DNA of 64,000 bases from Methylotenera_A sp044228245 (GTDB lineage: Bacteria > Pseudomonadota > Gammaproteobacteria > Burkholderiales > Methylophilaceae). This document shows positions 34,419 through 42,798 of the stretch, one piece after another. Below the pieces are notes generated by a model. That model ran no database searches. It was not told the origin of the DNA and was given only the letters and a program-made list of their open reading frames with translations. The stretch is taken from positions 1 to 64,000 of the forward strand of contig JBGAVG010000003.1 in assembly GCA_044228245.1 (NCBI GenBank). Reading direction: 5' to 3'. Each line of letters begins with the position of its first letter. Within the stretch, counting starts at the first letter, position 1. Position numbers and translations under genes: made by a program.

Positions 34419-35165
34419 ATGAACGACAACCAACTCCTGCGTTACAGCCGTCATATTTTGTTGCCTCAAATTGGCTACGAGGGACAGGAAAAGCTCACTC
34501 AAAGCCACGCTTTGGTTGTTGGTGCGGGTGGGTTGGGCTCCCCAGCAGCCTTGTATTTAGCGGCCTCTGGCGTAGGTAAATTGACCATTTGTGATTTTGA
34601 CAATGTGGATTTGACCAATTTGCAACGGCAAATCATTCACACCACTGCAAGCGTGGGTATCAATAAAGCGGTTTCGGCACAGCAAACCATTTATGAAATT
34701 AACCCCGATGTTATGGTGCAAACTATTCAGCAAAAATCTACCGAGGCGGAGTTAAAACAATTAGTCGAGCAGGCAGACGTGGTGATCGATTGCTCTGATA
34801 ATTTCGCTACTCGCTACACGTTGAATCGAACCTGTTTTCAGCTTAAAAAACCGCTGGTTTCCGGCGCTGCGATTCGATTTGAAGGACAAATCACAGTATT
34901 CGATTTTAGGCAGGAAAACAGCCCGTGTTATCATTGCTTGTACCCGGATGTGGGCGCAGATCAAGAGATGCGCTGTGCAGATAATGGCGTGTTCGCGCCA
35001 TTGGTCGGCATGATAGGCACTACCCAGGCGGCTGAGGCATTGAAGCTGATGATGAATATCGGCGAGAGTTTGCAAGGCAGATTGCTGCTGCTTGATGCGC
35101 TCGCTATGGAGTGGCGCACCATCAAACTGAATAAAGATCCCGCTTGCAGCGTTTGTTCTGGTTGA
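34419..35165 (+). CDS. moeB: ThiF/MoeB/HesA family adenylyltransferase
   Basis: These E1-like enzymes adenylate the C-terminus of ubiquitin-like sulfur carriers (MoaD, ThiS). The 248 residues include YSRHILLPQIGYEGQEKL, the nucleotide motif VVGAGGLGSPAALYLAASGVG (split), DFDNVDLTNLQRQI with catalytic Asp/Arg, zinc ligands CYHCLYP and CSVCSG, and CADNGVFAPLVGMIG. Whether it serves molybdopterin (MoeB) or thiamine (ThiF) cannot be told from the sequence; no moaD or thiS is near. It starts 10 bp after the pilin gene. Confidence 0.88.
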   Translation: MNDNQLLRYSRHILLPQIGYEGQEKLTQSHALVVGAGGLGSPAALYLAASGVGKLTICDFDNVDLTNLQRQIIHTTASVGINKAVSAQQTIYEINPDVMVQTIQQKSTEAELKQLVEQADVVIDCSDNFATRYTLNRTCFQLKKPLVSGAAIRFEGQITVFDFRQENSPCYHCLYPDVGADQEMRCADNGVFAPLVGMIGTTQAAEALKLMMNIGESLQGRLLLLDALAMEWRTIKLNKDPACSVCSG

Positions 35166-35166
35166 A

Positions 35167-36009
35167 TTATTTACTACCGACCAGGTTTTTTACCGCACTT
35201 ACCAGATCGCCGGGAACCACAACGATTTTGCTGTTTTCGGAGCTGGCCATTTTTTGCATGGATTGAATGTAGCGGTCGCCTAATAGAAACATAGCAGACG
35301 CATTATTTTCCTTTACGGCTTCGGTAATAAATTTGATCGATTCCGCTGAAGCTTTGGCAGCCACCATTTGCGCTTCAGCATCTTTGCGTGCGGCTTCCAG
35401 GCGGGCTTCTGCGTTTAATATCAGCGACTGTTTTGCGCCTTCGGCTTCCGTCACTACTGCCACGCGCTCGCGCTCGGCTGCAGCTTGTCTTTCCATGGCA
35501 TCCTGCATGTTGGATGAAGGCTTAATGTCCTGAATCTCTACCGATTTTACCGTCAAACCCCAGTCCAGCGCTTCGTCGGCAATGGCTTGTTTGAGTTCGG
35601 TCTTGATGCGGTCACGCGAAGTGAGTGCCTGGTTTAAATCCATGCCGCCAATAATTGAGCGCAAGCTGGTTTGCACCATGTTGCGCATCGCTTCACGGAA
35701 GTTTTCAATGCCATACACGGCACGCTCGATATTTGAGACTTTGATGAAAGCGACGGCGTTAGCCAGAATCACGGCATTGTCGCGCGTGATGACCTCTTGC
35801 TCCGGCACGTCTAAAATAATGTCCTTAGTGGTGACTTTGTAGCTGACGCGGCTGAAAATAGGGTTAATCACATGCAAGCCGGGCGAGAGCACGCCAGCAA
35901 ATTTGCCTAAACGCTCCACCACCCATTCCTCGCCCTGCGGCACAATGCGCACGCCTTTAAATATGGCAATGGCCGCTAAAAATATGAGTACTAAGCTAAA
36001 TTCGGTCAT
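35167..36009 (-). CDS. qmcA: SPFH/stomatin-like protein QmcA
   Basis: A 280-residue SPFH (band 7) protein: N-terminal membrane segment (1-20, MTEFSLVLIFLAAIAIFKGV), SPFH domain (about 20-180, VPQGEEWVVERLGKFAGVLSPGLH-like) and a long Ala/Glu-rich coiled coil (about 180-240). Such proteins form oligomeric membrane microdomain scaffolds. The gene follows nfeD by 30 bp on the same strand, the usual pairing. It faces moeB tail to tail. Confidence 0.93.
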   Translation of the reverse strand: MTEFSLVLIFLAAIAIFKGVRIVPQGEEWVVERLGKFAGVLSPGLHVINPIFSRVSYKVTTKDIILDVPEQEVITRDNAVILANAVAFIKVSNIERAVYGIENFREAMRNMVQTSLRSIIGGMDLNQALTSRDRIKTELKQAIADEALDWGLTVKSVEIQDIKPSSNMQDAMERQAAAERERVAVVTEAEGAKQSLILNAEARLEAARKDAEAQMVAAKASAESIKFITEAVKENNASAMFLLGDRYIQSMQKMASSENSKIVVVPGDLVSAVKNLVGSK

Positions 36010-36039
36010 GATGCTTTCCTGAAATTAAGTTGCAAAAAA

Positions 36040-36486
36040 TTAATTAGTTTTTTTGATGCGTAGCATATTGCCTTCAACAGCCACCACAGCGGCATTGCTT
36101 CCGGCATCAATGGGTTCATCTGAAATGGCTGCCCATTCTCGGCTCCCCATCAGGCCCTGGGTAAAACGAATTTTACCATTTTGTGCCGGGCTGCATGCTT
36201 CAATCACAGTGCCAGTGCGGCCGATCTCTTCGCCTTGTGCCTGACCCACGCGCGAGTGTGTTTCGGTTTTTTTGTAATTGAGCCGCCAGATTGCAAGCGA
36301 ACTGATGGAAAGAGCGGCAAACATGGCAAATTGAATCGCTTGCGGTATATTGGGGAATACCCACATGGCAATCGCCACGCTTAAGGCAGAAATGCCAAAC
36401 CACAGCACATAAAATGTGCCCGTGGCCATTTCAACCGCCAGTAAGATCACACCTATCGCACCCCAAATCCACATTGCATCTATCAT
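36040..36486 (-). CDS. NfeD family membrane protein
   Basis: The 148 residues give an NfeD short form: two to three transmembrane helices (about 5-75, IWGAIGVILLAVEMATGTFYVLW) and a C-terminal OB-fold (about 85-145, GRTGTVIEACSPAQNGKIRFTQGLMGSREW, broken here). NfeD proteins partner with SPFH proteins, and the two genes form a bicistronic unit here. Its exact role is unknown. Confidence 0.9.
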   Translation of the reverse strand: MIDAMWIWGAIGVILLAVEMATGTFYVLWFGISALSVAIAMWVFPNIPQAIQFAMFAALSISSLAIWRLNYKKTETHSRVGQAQGEEIGRTGTVIEACSPAQNGKIRFTQGLMGSREWAAISDEPIDAGSNAAVVAVEGNMLRIKKTN

Positions 36487-36698
36487 GCTGCCCTCATCAT
36501 GCTTAATAATTAGCGCAATTATCTTAGCATTAATTTAATGTCTTATAGATAAATACAGAAAGCAATAAAATAAAATTACTTAATGTACTGTAAAAATGGA
36601 TATTTTTTTTGGCTAAAATAACGCGAAATATACTCGAAACAAAATTACAAAATGAGTGTAAACTATTGATATGAAAGAATACCGTTGAAGCAATTATA

Positions 36699-37937
36699 AT
36701 GGCAAATTACTATAGACTCACCATACCGTCAGATCGTATAGAGCGCCTGCAATACATGAGGCGCATGTTCCCGCAGGCAATAGGTTCGTTCTTGGGTGAT
36801 GAATGGCGCGGTGGCAGGCATGAGGCGCTAAAACGCCTGAATACGATTGATGTCGAGGCGTATAACCGCAACAGAAACTTTCTCAATGGCTCAGTTTCCA
36901 GGCTTTCGCCGTATTTTCGGCATGGTTGCATCACATTAAAAGAAGCTTCTGACAGTGTGCGTTATCGTTTTGGCGCGCAATCGGTAGAGTTTGTAGGCGC
37001 GCTGGCCTGGCGCGACTATTGGCGCCGTGTCTGGTATCAATTAGGCAATGGTATTTTTAGCGATATTGAAGACCCGAAAGTAGCGTTAGGCGATAAATTA
37101 TTACCGGATTTTATTCGCCAGGGTATTACTGGCCTGCCTTGCATGGATGGCTTTATTCGTAATTTGATGCAAGAGGGCTATGTGCATCAACATGCACGTA
37201 AGTGGTTTGCCGCTTATGTGGTGCATTGGCTTAAGGTTGATTGGCGCGAGGCAGCCGATTGGTTCGAAAGTTATTTGCTTGATGGCGACAAAGGCTCCAA
37301 TCATCTTTCCTGGCAATGGGTGGCCTCGTTATATAGTTCTAAGCCGTACTACTTTAACAAGGAAAGCCTGGCGCGTCATACCGGAGAAAAATACTGTGCT
37401 ACTTGCAGGGTGAATTGTCCGTTTGATGCGAGCCATGAGGCGCTTAACGAGAAATTATTCGGTAATACGCCGCCAGAAAAAGCCAAGGAACACCGCGTGA
37501 TAATGCCAGAAAAGGCGCCCATTTCAACACATCAAGCGGTGGCCGTGTTTGTGCATGATGAAATGCTGTCTTCCGCACATCCGTTATTGCGCAAGCCCAT
37601 GCCAAAAATTTTCGTGTTCGATGATATGCTGTACAGCAAATGGCCGCTTAAACGCCTGCAATTCGTAGCGGATTGTTTAAATGAACTGCAGGATGTGGAA
37701 GTCTGGATCGGCGATACGCGCGAGGTGCTGAAAGCACGCGGAGTGGGGCAGGTGGTAACGCAAGCAACGCCAAATACACAAGTAAAAGCACTCTTGGAGT
37801 CATTTAACCCGATATGGCAGCCGGAAGTTAAATTTGCAGAGGCTGAAATCAGTGAAAAACGGCTAAAACGCTTTTCTCGCTATTGGGATAAAGTCGGTGT
37901 TGAGTTTTTTGGCGATAGCGTGAACAGCCAATCGTAA
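36699..37937 (+). CDS. photolyase/cryptochrome-like protein with domains in swapped order
   Basis: The N-terminal 230 residues match the helical FAD-binding domain of photolyases: GITGLPCMDGFIRNLMQEGYVHQHARKW (141-168), DWREAADWFE and LLDGDKGSNHLSWQWVAS (193-210). These are the places where FAD and the lesion are bound. The C-terminal part (about 280-380, IFVFDDMLYSKWPLKRLQFVADCLNEL, VEVWIGDTREVL) looks like the alpha/beta antenna domain that normally comes first. Three Cys (233, 236, 240) sit between the two. The order is thus apparently permuted. Function may be DNA repair or light sensing. It is monocistronic. Confidence 0.75.
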   Translation: MANYYRLTIPSDRIERLQYMRRMFPQAIGSFLGDEWRGGRHEALKRLNTIDVEAYNRNRNFLNGSVSRLSPYFRHGCITLKEASDSVRYRFGAQSVEFVGALAWRDYWRRVWYQLGNGIFSDIEDPKVALGDKLLPDFIRQGITGLPCMDGFIRNLMQEGYVHQHARKWFAAYVVHWLKVDWREAADWFESYLLDGDKGSNHLSWQWVASLYSSKPYYFNKESLARHTGEKYCATCRVNCPFDASHEALNEKLFGNTPPEKAKEHRVIMPEKAPISTHQAVAVFVHDEMLSSAHPLLRKPMPKIFVFDDMLYSKWPLKRLQFVADCLNELQDVEVWIGDTREVLKARGVGQVVTQATPNTQVKALLESFNPIWQPEVKFAEAEISEKRLKRFSRYWDKVGVEFFGDSVNSQS

Positions 37938-38023
37938 ATAAGTAATATCCCCTGCCTTAATTTTTCAAGGCGTGCATTTTTGCAGGCGTTTAGGCCATGT
38001 GGGCTGTGGTAAAATTCACGCCT

Positions 38024-40852
38024 ATGAGCACTCAAAACATACCACAGAAAGAACTAGCTAAATCCTTTGACCCTAAAGCCATTGAAAGCAAATGGTACGA
38101 ATTCTGGGAGAACAAAGGCTATTATGCTGCCGGTTTGAACCCGGAAATTAAAGAAAACTTTTGCATTCTGCTGCCGCCGCCCAATGTCACAGGCACACTG
38201 CACATGGGGCATGGATTTAACCAAACCATCATGGATGCACTCACCCGTTATCACCGTATGCGGGGCGACAACACGCTCTGGCAGCCGGGCACAGATCACG
38301 CAGGCATTGCCACGCAAATCGTCGTAGAACGTCAACTCGATGCGCAAGGCATAAGCCGTCATGATTTAGGCCGTGAAAAATTTCTGGAAAAAGTGTGGGA
38401 ATGGAAAGAGCATTCCGGTTCTACCATTACCCGCCAAATGCGCCGACTTGGCACTTCGCCCGATTGGTCACGCGAACGCTTCACCATGGATGCCGGCCTG
38501 AACAAAGTAGTGACCGAGACTTTCGTGCGCTTGTATAACGAAGGCTTGATTTATCGTGGCAAACGGCTGGTGAACTGGGATGTGAAACTAGGCACAGCGG
38601 TATCTGACCTCGAAGTGGTGCAGGAAGAAGAAGATGGCTTTATGTGGCACATCAACTATCCTCTTGCTGATGGCTCGGGACATTTGACGGTGGCAACGAC
38701 GCGCCCGGAAACTATGCTGGGTGACGTGGCCGTGATGGTGCACCCTGAAGATGAGCGCTATAAACACCTGATTGGCCAGCATGTTAAGTTGCCTCTGTGT
38801 GATCGTGAAATCCCGATTATCGCCGATGAGTATGTGGATAAAGCGTTCGGTACCGGCGTGGTGAAAGTGACGCCGGCGCATGATTTCAACGACTATGCCG
38901 TTGGTCAGCGTCATCAATTGCCGATGATCGGCATTCTGAATCTGCAAGGTTTTGTGAATGAGGCCGCACCTAAGCAGTATCAGGGGCTTGAGCGCTTTGC
39001 CGCGCGCAAGCAGGTGGTGGCTGATTTGGAAGCGCAAGGCTATTTAGTCAAGGTCGATAAACATAAACTCAAAGTACCGCGTGGCGATCGTACCGGCGTG
39101 ATCATCGAACCGATGCTGACCGACCAGTGGTTTGTGGCGATGAGCAAACCGGCGGCTGATGGCAAATCCATCACGCAGAAAGCGCTGGATGTTGTTGCCA
39201 GCGGCGAGATCAAGTTTTATCCGGAAAACTGGGTGAACACCTACAACCAGTGGCTGAATAACATTCAGGACTGGTGCATCTCACGTCAGCTTTGGTGGGG
39301 GCATCAAATTCCGGCCTGGTATACGAATGATGGCAAGGTGTATGTTGCACATGATGAGGCGGAAGCTAAATCACTGGCTGCCAAAGATGGTTATGCAGGC
39401 GAATTGACGCGTGATAACGATGTACTGGATACTTGGTACTCCTCTGCGCTTTGGCCATTCTCAACTCTAGGCTGGACGGGCGATGAGGCCAAAGACCTTG
39501 CCAATACTGCCTTGCAGCAGTACTTGCCTTCCAGCGTGCTGGTGACAGGGTTTGACATCATCTTCTTCTGGGTGGCGCGCATGGTGATGATGACGACGCA
39601 CATCACGGGCAAAATCCCCTTCAAACATGTGTATGTGCACGGCTTGATTCGCGATGCTGAAGGCCAGAAAATGAGCAAATCTAAAGGTAACGTGCTGGAT
39701 CCTATTGATTTGATTGACGGTATTTCGCTGGATGAGTTAATCAAAAAACGCACCACCGGCTTGATGAACCCGAAGCAAGCCGAACAGATTGAGAAACGCA
39801 CCCGCAAAGAGTTCCCGGAAGGCATTGCGGCCTACGGCACCGATGCGCTACGGTTTACTTTTGCAGCGCTCGCATCACCCGGCCGTGACATCAAGTTTGA
39901 TTTGCAGCGCTGCGATGGCTACCGGAATTTCTGCAATAAGTTGTGGAACGCCACGCGTTTTGTGCTGATGAATACAGAAGGCCAGGATAACGGCTTTGAT
40001 GCCGCGAGTTGTGGTGAACATGGACGCAAATTCTCTCAAGCGGATCGTTGGATTGTGAGCATTTTGCAACGCACGGAAGCAGAAGTAGAACGTGCCTTTG
40101 AAGACTACCGTTTTGACTTGGCTGCAAAGGCGATTTACGAATTTGTGTGGGATGAATACTGCGACTGGTATTTAGAGCTCGCCAAGGTACAAATTCAAAA
40201 TGGCAGTGAGGCAGAAAAACGTGCAACACGCCGTACCTTGTTGCGGGTGCTTGAGACGATTTTACGTTTAGCGCATCCGATCATGCCATTTATTACCGAA
40301 GAGATCTGGCAAACGATAGCACCGATGACTGAAAAGCATGGCGCCAGCATCATGCTAGAAGCTTATCCCAAAGCGCAAGCCGATAAGATAGACGAGACGG
40401 CAGAAGCCTGGGTTGTTCAGTTGAAACAGGCAGTTGATGCTTGCCGCAGCTTGCGTGGCGAAATGAACATTTCCCCTGCTGCCCGCGTGCCTTTAGTTGC
40501 TGCTGGCGATGCGGAAAAACTAGCTGGTTATGCACCGTATTTGAAAGCTTTGGCCAAACTGGAAGAGGTAGGGATTGTGACTGAGTTGCCAGAGGCTGAT
40601 GCGCCGGTGATGCTGGTGGATGACTTTAAGCTGATGCTAAAAATCGAAATAGATGTCGCGGCGGAGAAAGAGCGTTTAGGCAAAGAAATTGCGCGGCTGG
40701 AAAATGAGATTAACAAAGCCAATGGCAAGTTGGGCAATGAAAGCTTTGTAGCACGCGCCCCAGCTGCGGTGGTGGAGCAGGAAAAAGTGCGGTTGGCTGA
40801 ATTTGGCGCGAGCCTGGGAAAACTGCAAAGCCAGCTGGCCAAGCTAAAATAA
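38024..40852 (+). CDS. valS: valine-tRNA ligase
   Basis: ValRS charges tRNA-Val and edits misactivated threonine. The 942 residues from ATG 38024 have the HIGH motif in PPPNVTGTLHMGHGF, the CP1 editing domain (about 190-340), KMSKS in QKMSKSKGN (about 553), an anticodon-binding domain and a C-terminal coiled coil (about 880-940). An in-frame ATG at 37997 adds nine residues not typical of the family. A bidirectional terminator follows. Confidence 0.98.
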   Translation: MSTQNIPQKELAKSFDPKAIESKWYEFWENKGYYAAGLNPEIKENFCILLPPPNVTGTLHMGHGFNQTIMDALTRYHRMRGDNTLWQPGTDHAGIATQIVVERQLDAQGISRHDLGREKFLEKVWEWKEHSGSTITRQMRRLGTSPDWSRERFTMDAGLNKVVTETFVRLYNEGLIYRGKRLVNWDVKLGTAVSDLEVVQEEEDGFMWHINYPLADGSGHLTVATTRPETMLGDVAVMVHPEDERYKHLIGQHVKLPLCDREIPIIADEYVDKAFGTGVVKVTPAHDFNDYAVGQRHQLPMIGILNLQGFVNEAAPKQYQGLERFAARKQVVADLEAQGYLVKVDKHKLKVPRGDRTGVIIEPMLTDQWFVAMSKPAADGKSITQKALDVVASGEIKFYPENWVNTYNQWLNNIQDWCISRQLWWGHQIPAWYTNDGKVYVAHDEAEAKSLAAKDGYAGELTRDNDVLDTWYSSALWPFSTLGWTGDEAKDLANTALQQYLPSSVLVTGFDIIFFWVARMVMMTTHITGKIPFKHVYVHGLIRDAEGQKMSKSKGNVLDPIDLIDGISLDELIKKRTTGLMNPKQAEQIEKRTRKEFPEGIAAYGTDALRFTFAALASPGRDIKFDLQRCDGYRNFCNKLWNATRFVLMNTEGQDNGFDAASCGEHGRKFSQADRWIVSILQRTEAEVERAFEDYRFDLAAKAIYEFVWDEYCDWYLELAKVQIQNGSEAEKRATRRTLLRVLETILRLAHPIMPFITEEIWQTIAPMTEKHGASIMLEAYPKAQADKIDETAEAWVVQLKQAVDACRSLRGEMNISPAARVPLVAAGDAEKLAGYAPYLKALAKLEEVGIVTELPEADAPVMLVDDFKLMLKIEIDVAAEKERLGKEIARLENEINKANGKLGNESFVARAPAAVVEQEKVRLAEFGASLGKLQSQLAKLK

Positions 40853-40855
40853 ATG

Positions 40856-40884
40856 AAAAAAGGCGCAGAAAGCGCCTTTTTCAT
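40856..40884. terminator. bidirectional terminator between valS and the dsrE2-like gene
   Basis: GGCGC (40862-40866) and GCGCC (40872-40876) pair around an AGAAA loop, with an A-run before and a T-run after. It can serve convergent genes on both strands. Confidence 0.85.
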
Positions 40885-41351
40885 TAGATAAATAAATTCA
40901 CGTCTGATTCACCCGCGAACTCAAAAAAAGTCGCAGCACCGCCAAATTCAATGCCCTCGATAAAATCTGCGGGCTTGAAATCGAATAAATCTACCGTCAT
41001 CTGGCAGGCAATCAGTTTCACGCCACTCTCTAAACACGCAGTGCGCAGGTCTTCAATTGAAGCTACGCCCTTGCCGGCGATTTTTTGTTTCATCATCATG
41101 GTCGCCATGCTTTCCATGCCGGGCAACATTTGTATGAGGTTAGGCATGGGTATAGGCATCGGCATGGCCGGGTTGCCAAGAGGCGAAACTTTTAGATCGC
41201 CCAAGTCTTTTTTTAGCAGCGTTAAACCGTAAAAGGTAAAGAATATCTGCACCTCGTAATCCAGCGCAGCGGCGGTTGAGGCCAGGATAAACGGGGGGTA
41301 TGCCCAGTCTAAACTGCCTTTAGAAGCAATCAGTGCAAGCTTCTTTGCCAT
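40884..41351 (-). CDS. dsrE2: DsrE2-type sulfur-transfer protein
   Basis: A DsrE/DsrF/DrsH-like protein (155 residues) that probably carries sulfane sulfur in the cytoplasm. It begins KKLALIASKGSLDWAYPPFILASTA and has a Cys near 120 (LIACQMTVDLF) and a Met/Pro-rich loop (about 60-90). The gene overlaps tusA by one base and follows rhd and tusA, the known rhd-tusA-dsrE2 set in which sulfur passes from rhodanese to TusA and DsrE2. Oxidation of sulfane sulfur or supply for biosynthesis are both possible. Confidence 0.85.
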   Translation of the reverse strand: MAKKLALIASKGSLDWAYPPFILASTAAALDYEVQIFFTFYGLTLLKKDLGDLKVSPLGNPAMPMPIPMPNLIQMLPGMESMATMMMKQKIAGKGVASIEDLRTACLESGVKLIACQMTVDLFDFKPADFIEGIEFGGAATFFEFAGESDVNLFI

Positions 41352-41587
41352 TATGTATCTGCGCGTTTTTTAATATAAAACGTGAATGAGCCGTCAGCCT
41401 CATCCAGTTGCAATAACTCGTGACCAGTTTGTTTGCAAAAGGCCTGAAAATCTTTAACAGCGCCCGGGTCAGTAGCCATGATTTTTAAGGTTTGCATAGG
41501 CGCAATCTCACTCAGGCCTTTTTTGCAGCGCAAAATAGGCAATGGGCAGTTGAGGTTGCGGGCATCTAGTTCTTTATCGAATTCCAT
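41351..41587 (-). CDS. tusA: TusA family sulfur carrier
   Basis: A 78-residue TusA protein with the diagnostic Cys-Pro-x-Pro motif in LDARNLNCPLPILRCKKGL. The persulfide forms on the first Cys. The gene is between the rhodanese (33 bp upstream) and dsrE2, so it likely hands sulfur between them. It may also serve tRNA thiolation, but the neighbours favour a sulfur-relay role. Confidence 0.93.
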   Translation of the reverse strand: MEFDKELDARNLNCPLPILRCKKGLSEIAPMQTLKIMATDPGAVKDFQAFCKQTGHELLQLDEADGSFTFYIKKRADT

Positions 41588-41620
41588 TATTTTCCAATCA
41601 GAATCAGCATATTCAACGGG

Positions 41621-41944
41621 TTATTTTTTCTTGTTTAATGCGTAGCCAGCTTTGCCCCAGGCAATTACACCGCCCGCAAGGTTAAACACATTTTTTATTC
41701 CTTTATTCACTGCAAAGTCAGCAGCATGTGCCGAGCGTATGCCGCTGTGGCAGTAAAATACGACCGTGTTGGCACCCATTAGTTTTTCGTATTGTAATGG
41801 CAGCATTGAAAGCTGAATATGTATTGCGTTATCAATGATGCCGCGTGCGACTTCATCGTCGTTACGCACATCGACTAACAGTGTTTTTGGCTTGGTGATA
41901 AGCTCAAATAAATCGCCTGCTTCAATCTCAGAATAACTTTGCAT
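41621..41944 (-). CDS. single-domain rhodanese-like protein
   Basis: A 107-residue sulfurtransferase with one rhodanese domain. The active-site loop VVFYCHSGIRSAHAA holds the persulfide Cys. DVRNDDEVARGIIDNAIHI matches the CH2A region. It starts the rhd-tusA-dsrE2 operon on the minus strand and may take sulfur from thiosulfate or persulfides. Confidence 0.92.
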   Translation of the reverse strand: MQSYSEIEAGDLFELITKPKTLLVDVRNDDEVARGIIDNAIHIQLSMLPLQYEKLMGANTVVFYCHSGIRSAHAADFAVNKGIKNVFNLAGGVIAWGKAGYALNKKK

Positions 41945-42094
41945 GTAAATACCTTAACAATATGTATATTGTACACATGAAATATCATAATATTGTGAAA
42001 ATGCCGCTGAGTTCAGTCGAAGGCGGATGCAAAAGCGGCAGTACCCATGAACGTTCTTGCAAGTATTATTATCTCCATAAACGAGGAAACAGAG

Positions 42095-42706
42095 ATGTTG
42101 AGATCTATCAATAAAAATATCCTTACCGGCCTGATTACACTCTTGCCGGTGGTGGTAACACTTTATCTGCTCTACTGGTTTGTGGTGACAACGGAGTCCC
42201 TGCTTGGGGATGTGATCCGTACCTTGGTATCGGAAGATTTGTACAGGCCCGGCATGGGCGTGGTTGCCGGCCTGATGGTGGCCTTTTTTGTAGGGCTGCT
42301 TATGCATAGCCTTATTGCGCAGCGTTTGTTTTCAGGAGGGGAAAGGATTATCTATCGGCTGCCGCTGATTAAATCGGTGTACCTGTCGGTTCGTGACCTG
42401 CTGGATTATTTTTCGTCCGAAAAAAAGAAGGAGTTCGAGCAGGTTGTCGCGGTAAAGTTTGGAGAAACCGGCATGCAGGCGGTTGGCCTTGTCACCCAGA
42501 CTGACATGAACCACATGCCAGCGGATTTCAGCCAGAAAGACAGTTTGCTGGTCTATTTCCCCATGAGTTACGGAATCGGCGGCTTTGTCGTGCTGGTTCC
42601 GCGTAGTGCCACACGACGCCTGAACATGAGCATGGAAGATGCGATGCGCTTCACGCTCACCGCCGGGGTGACCGGTGGACAGAGCCCAAACAGCGATGGC
42701 GAATAG
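42095..42706 (+). CDS. DUF502 family membrane protein
   Basis: From ATG 42095 (GAGG 9 nt upstream) the product has 203 residues; the upstream ATG 42047 is not supported. Two transmembrane helices (about 8-30, TGLITLLPVVVTLYLLYWFV, and 55-75) and a soluble domain with LPLIKSVYLSVRDLLDYFS and FPMSYGIGGFVVLVPRS, the DUF502 signature, are seen. Members are of unknown function, possibly in envelope stability. It is monocistronic and faces the MBOAT gene tail to tail. Confidence 0.85.
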   Translation: MLRSINKNILTGLITLLPVVVTLYLLYWFVVTTESLLGDVIRTLVSEDLYRPGMGVVAGLMVAFFVGLLMHSLIAQRLFSGGERIIYRLPLIKSVYLSVRDLLDYFSSEKKKEFEQVVAVKFGETGMQAVGLVTQTDMNHMPADFSQKDSLLVYFPMSYGIGGFVVLVPRSATRRLNMSMEDAMRFTLTAGVTGGQSPNSDGE

Positions 42707-42798
42707 CCTTTATTCATTGTACTGGGCTGGCTATGTTGTTACATATAGCGGCTGACAGCGTCCTTCTGCTTCATCTGGCTTTTATCCTGCTTGTCCTT

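Noticed and set aside
41999..42050. CCGCTGAGTTCAGTCGAAGGCGG-like motif, a possible dispersed palindromic repeat
   Set aside because: Resembles common CTTCGAC...CTCAG repeats of Betaproteobacteria, but the arms are imperfect and only one copy was noticed in the window.
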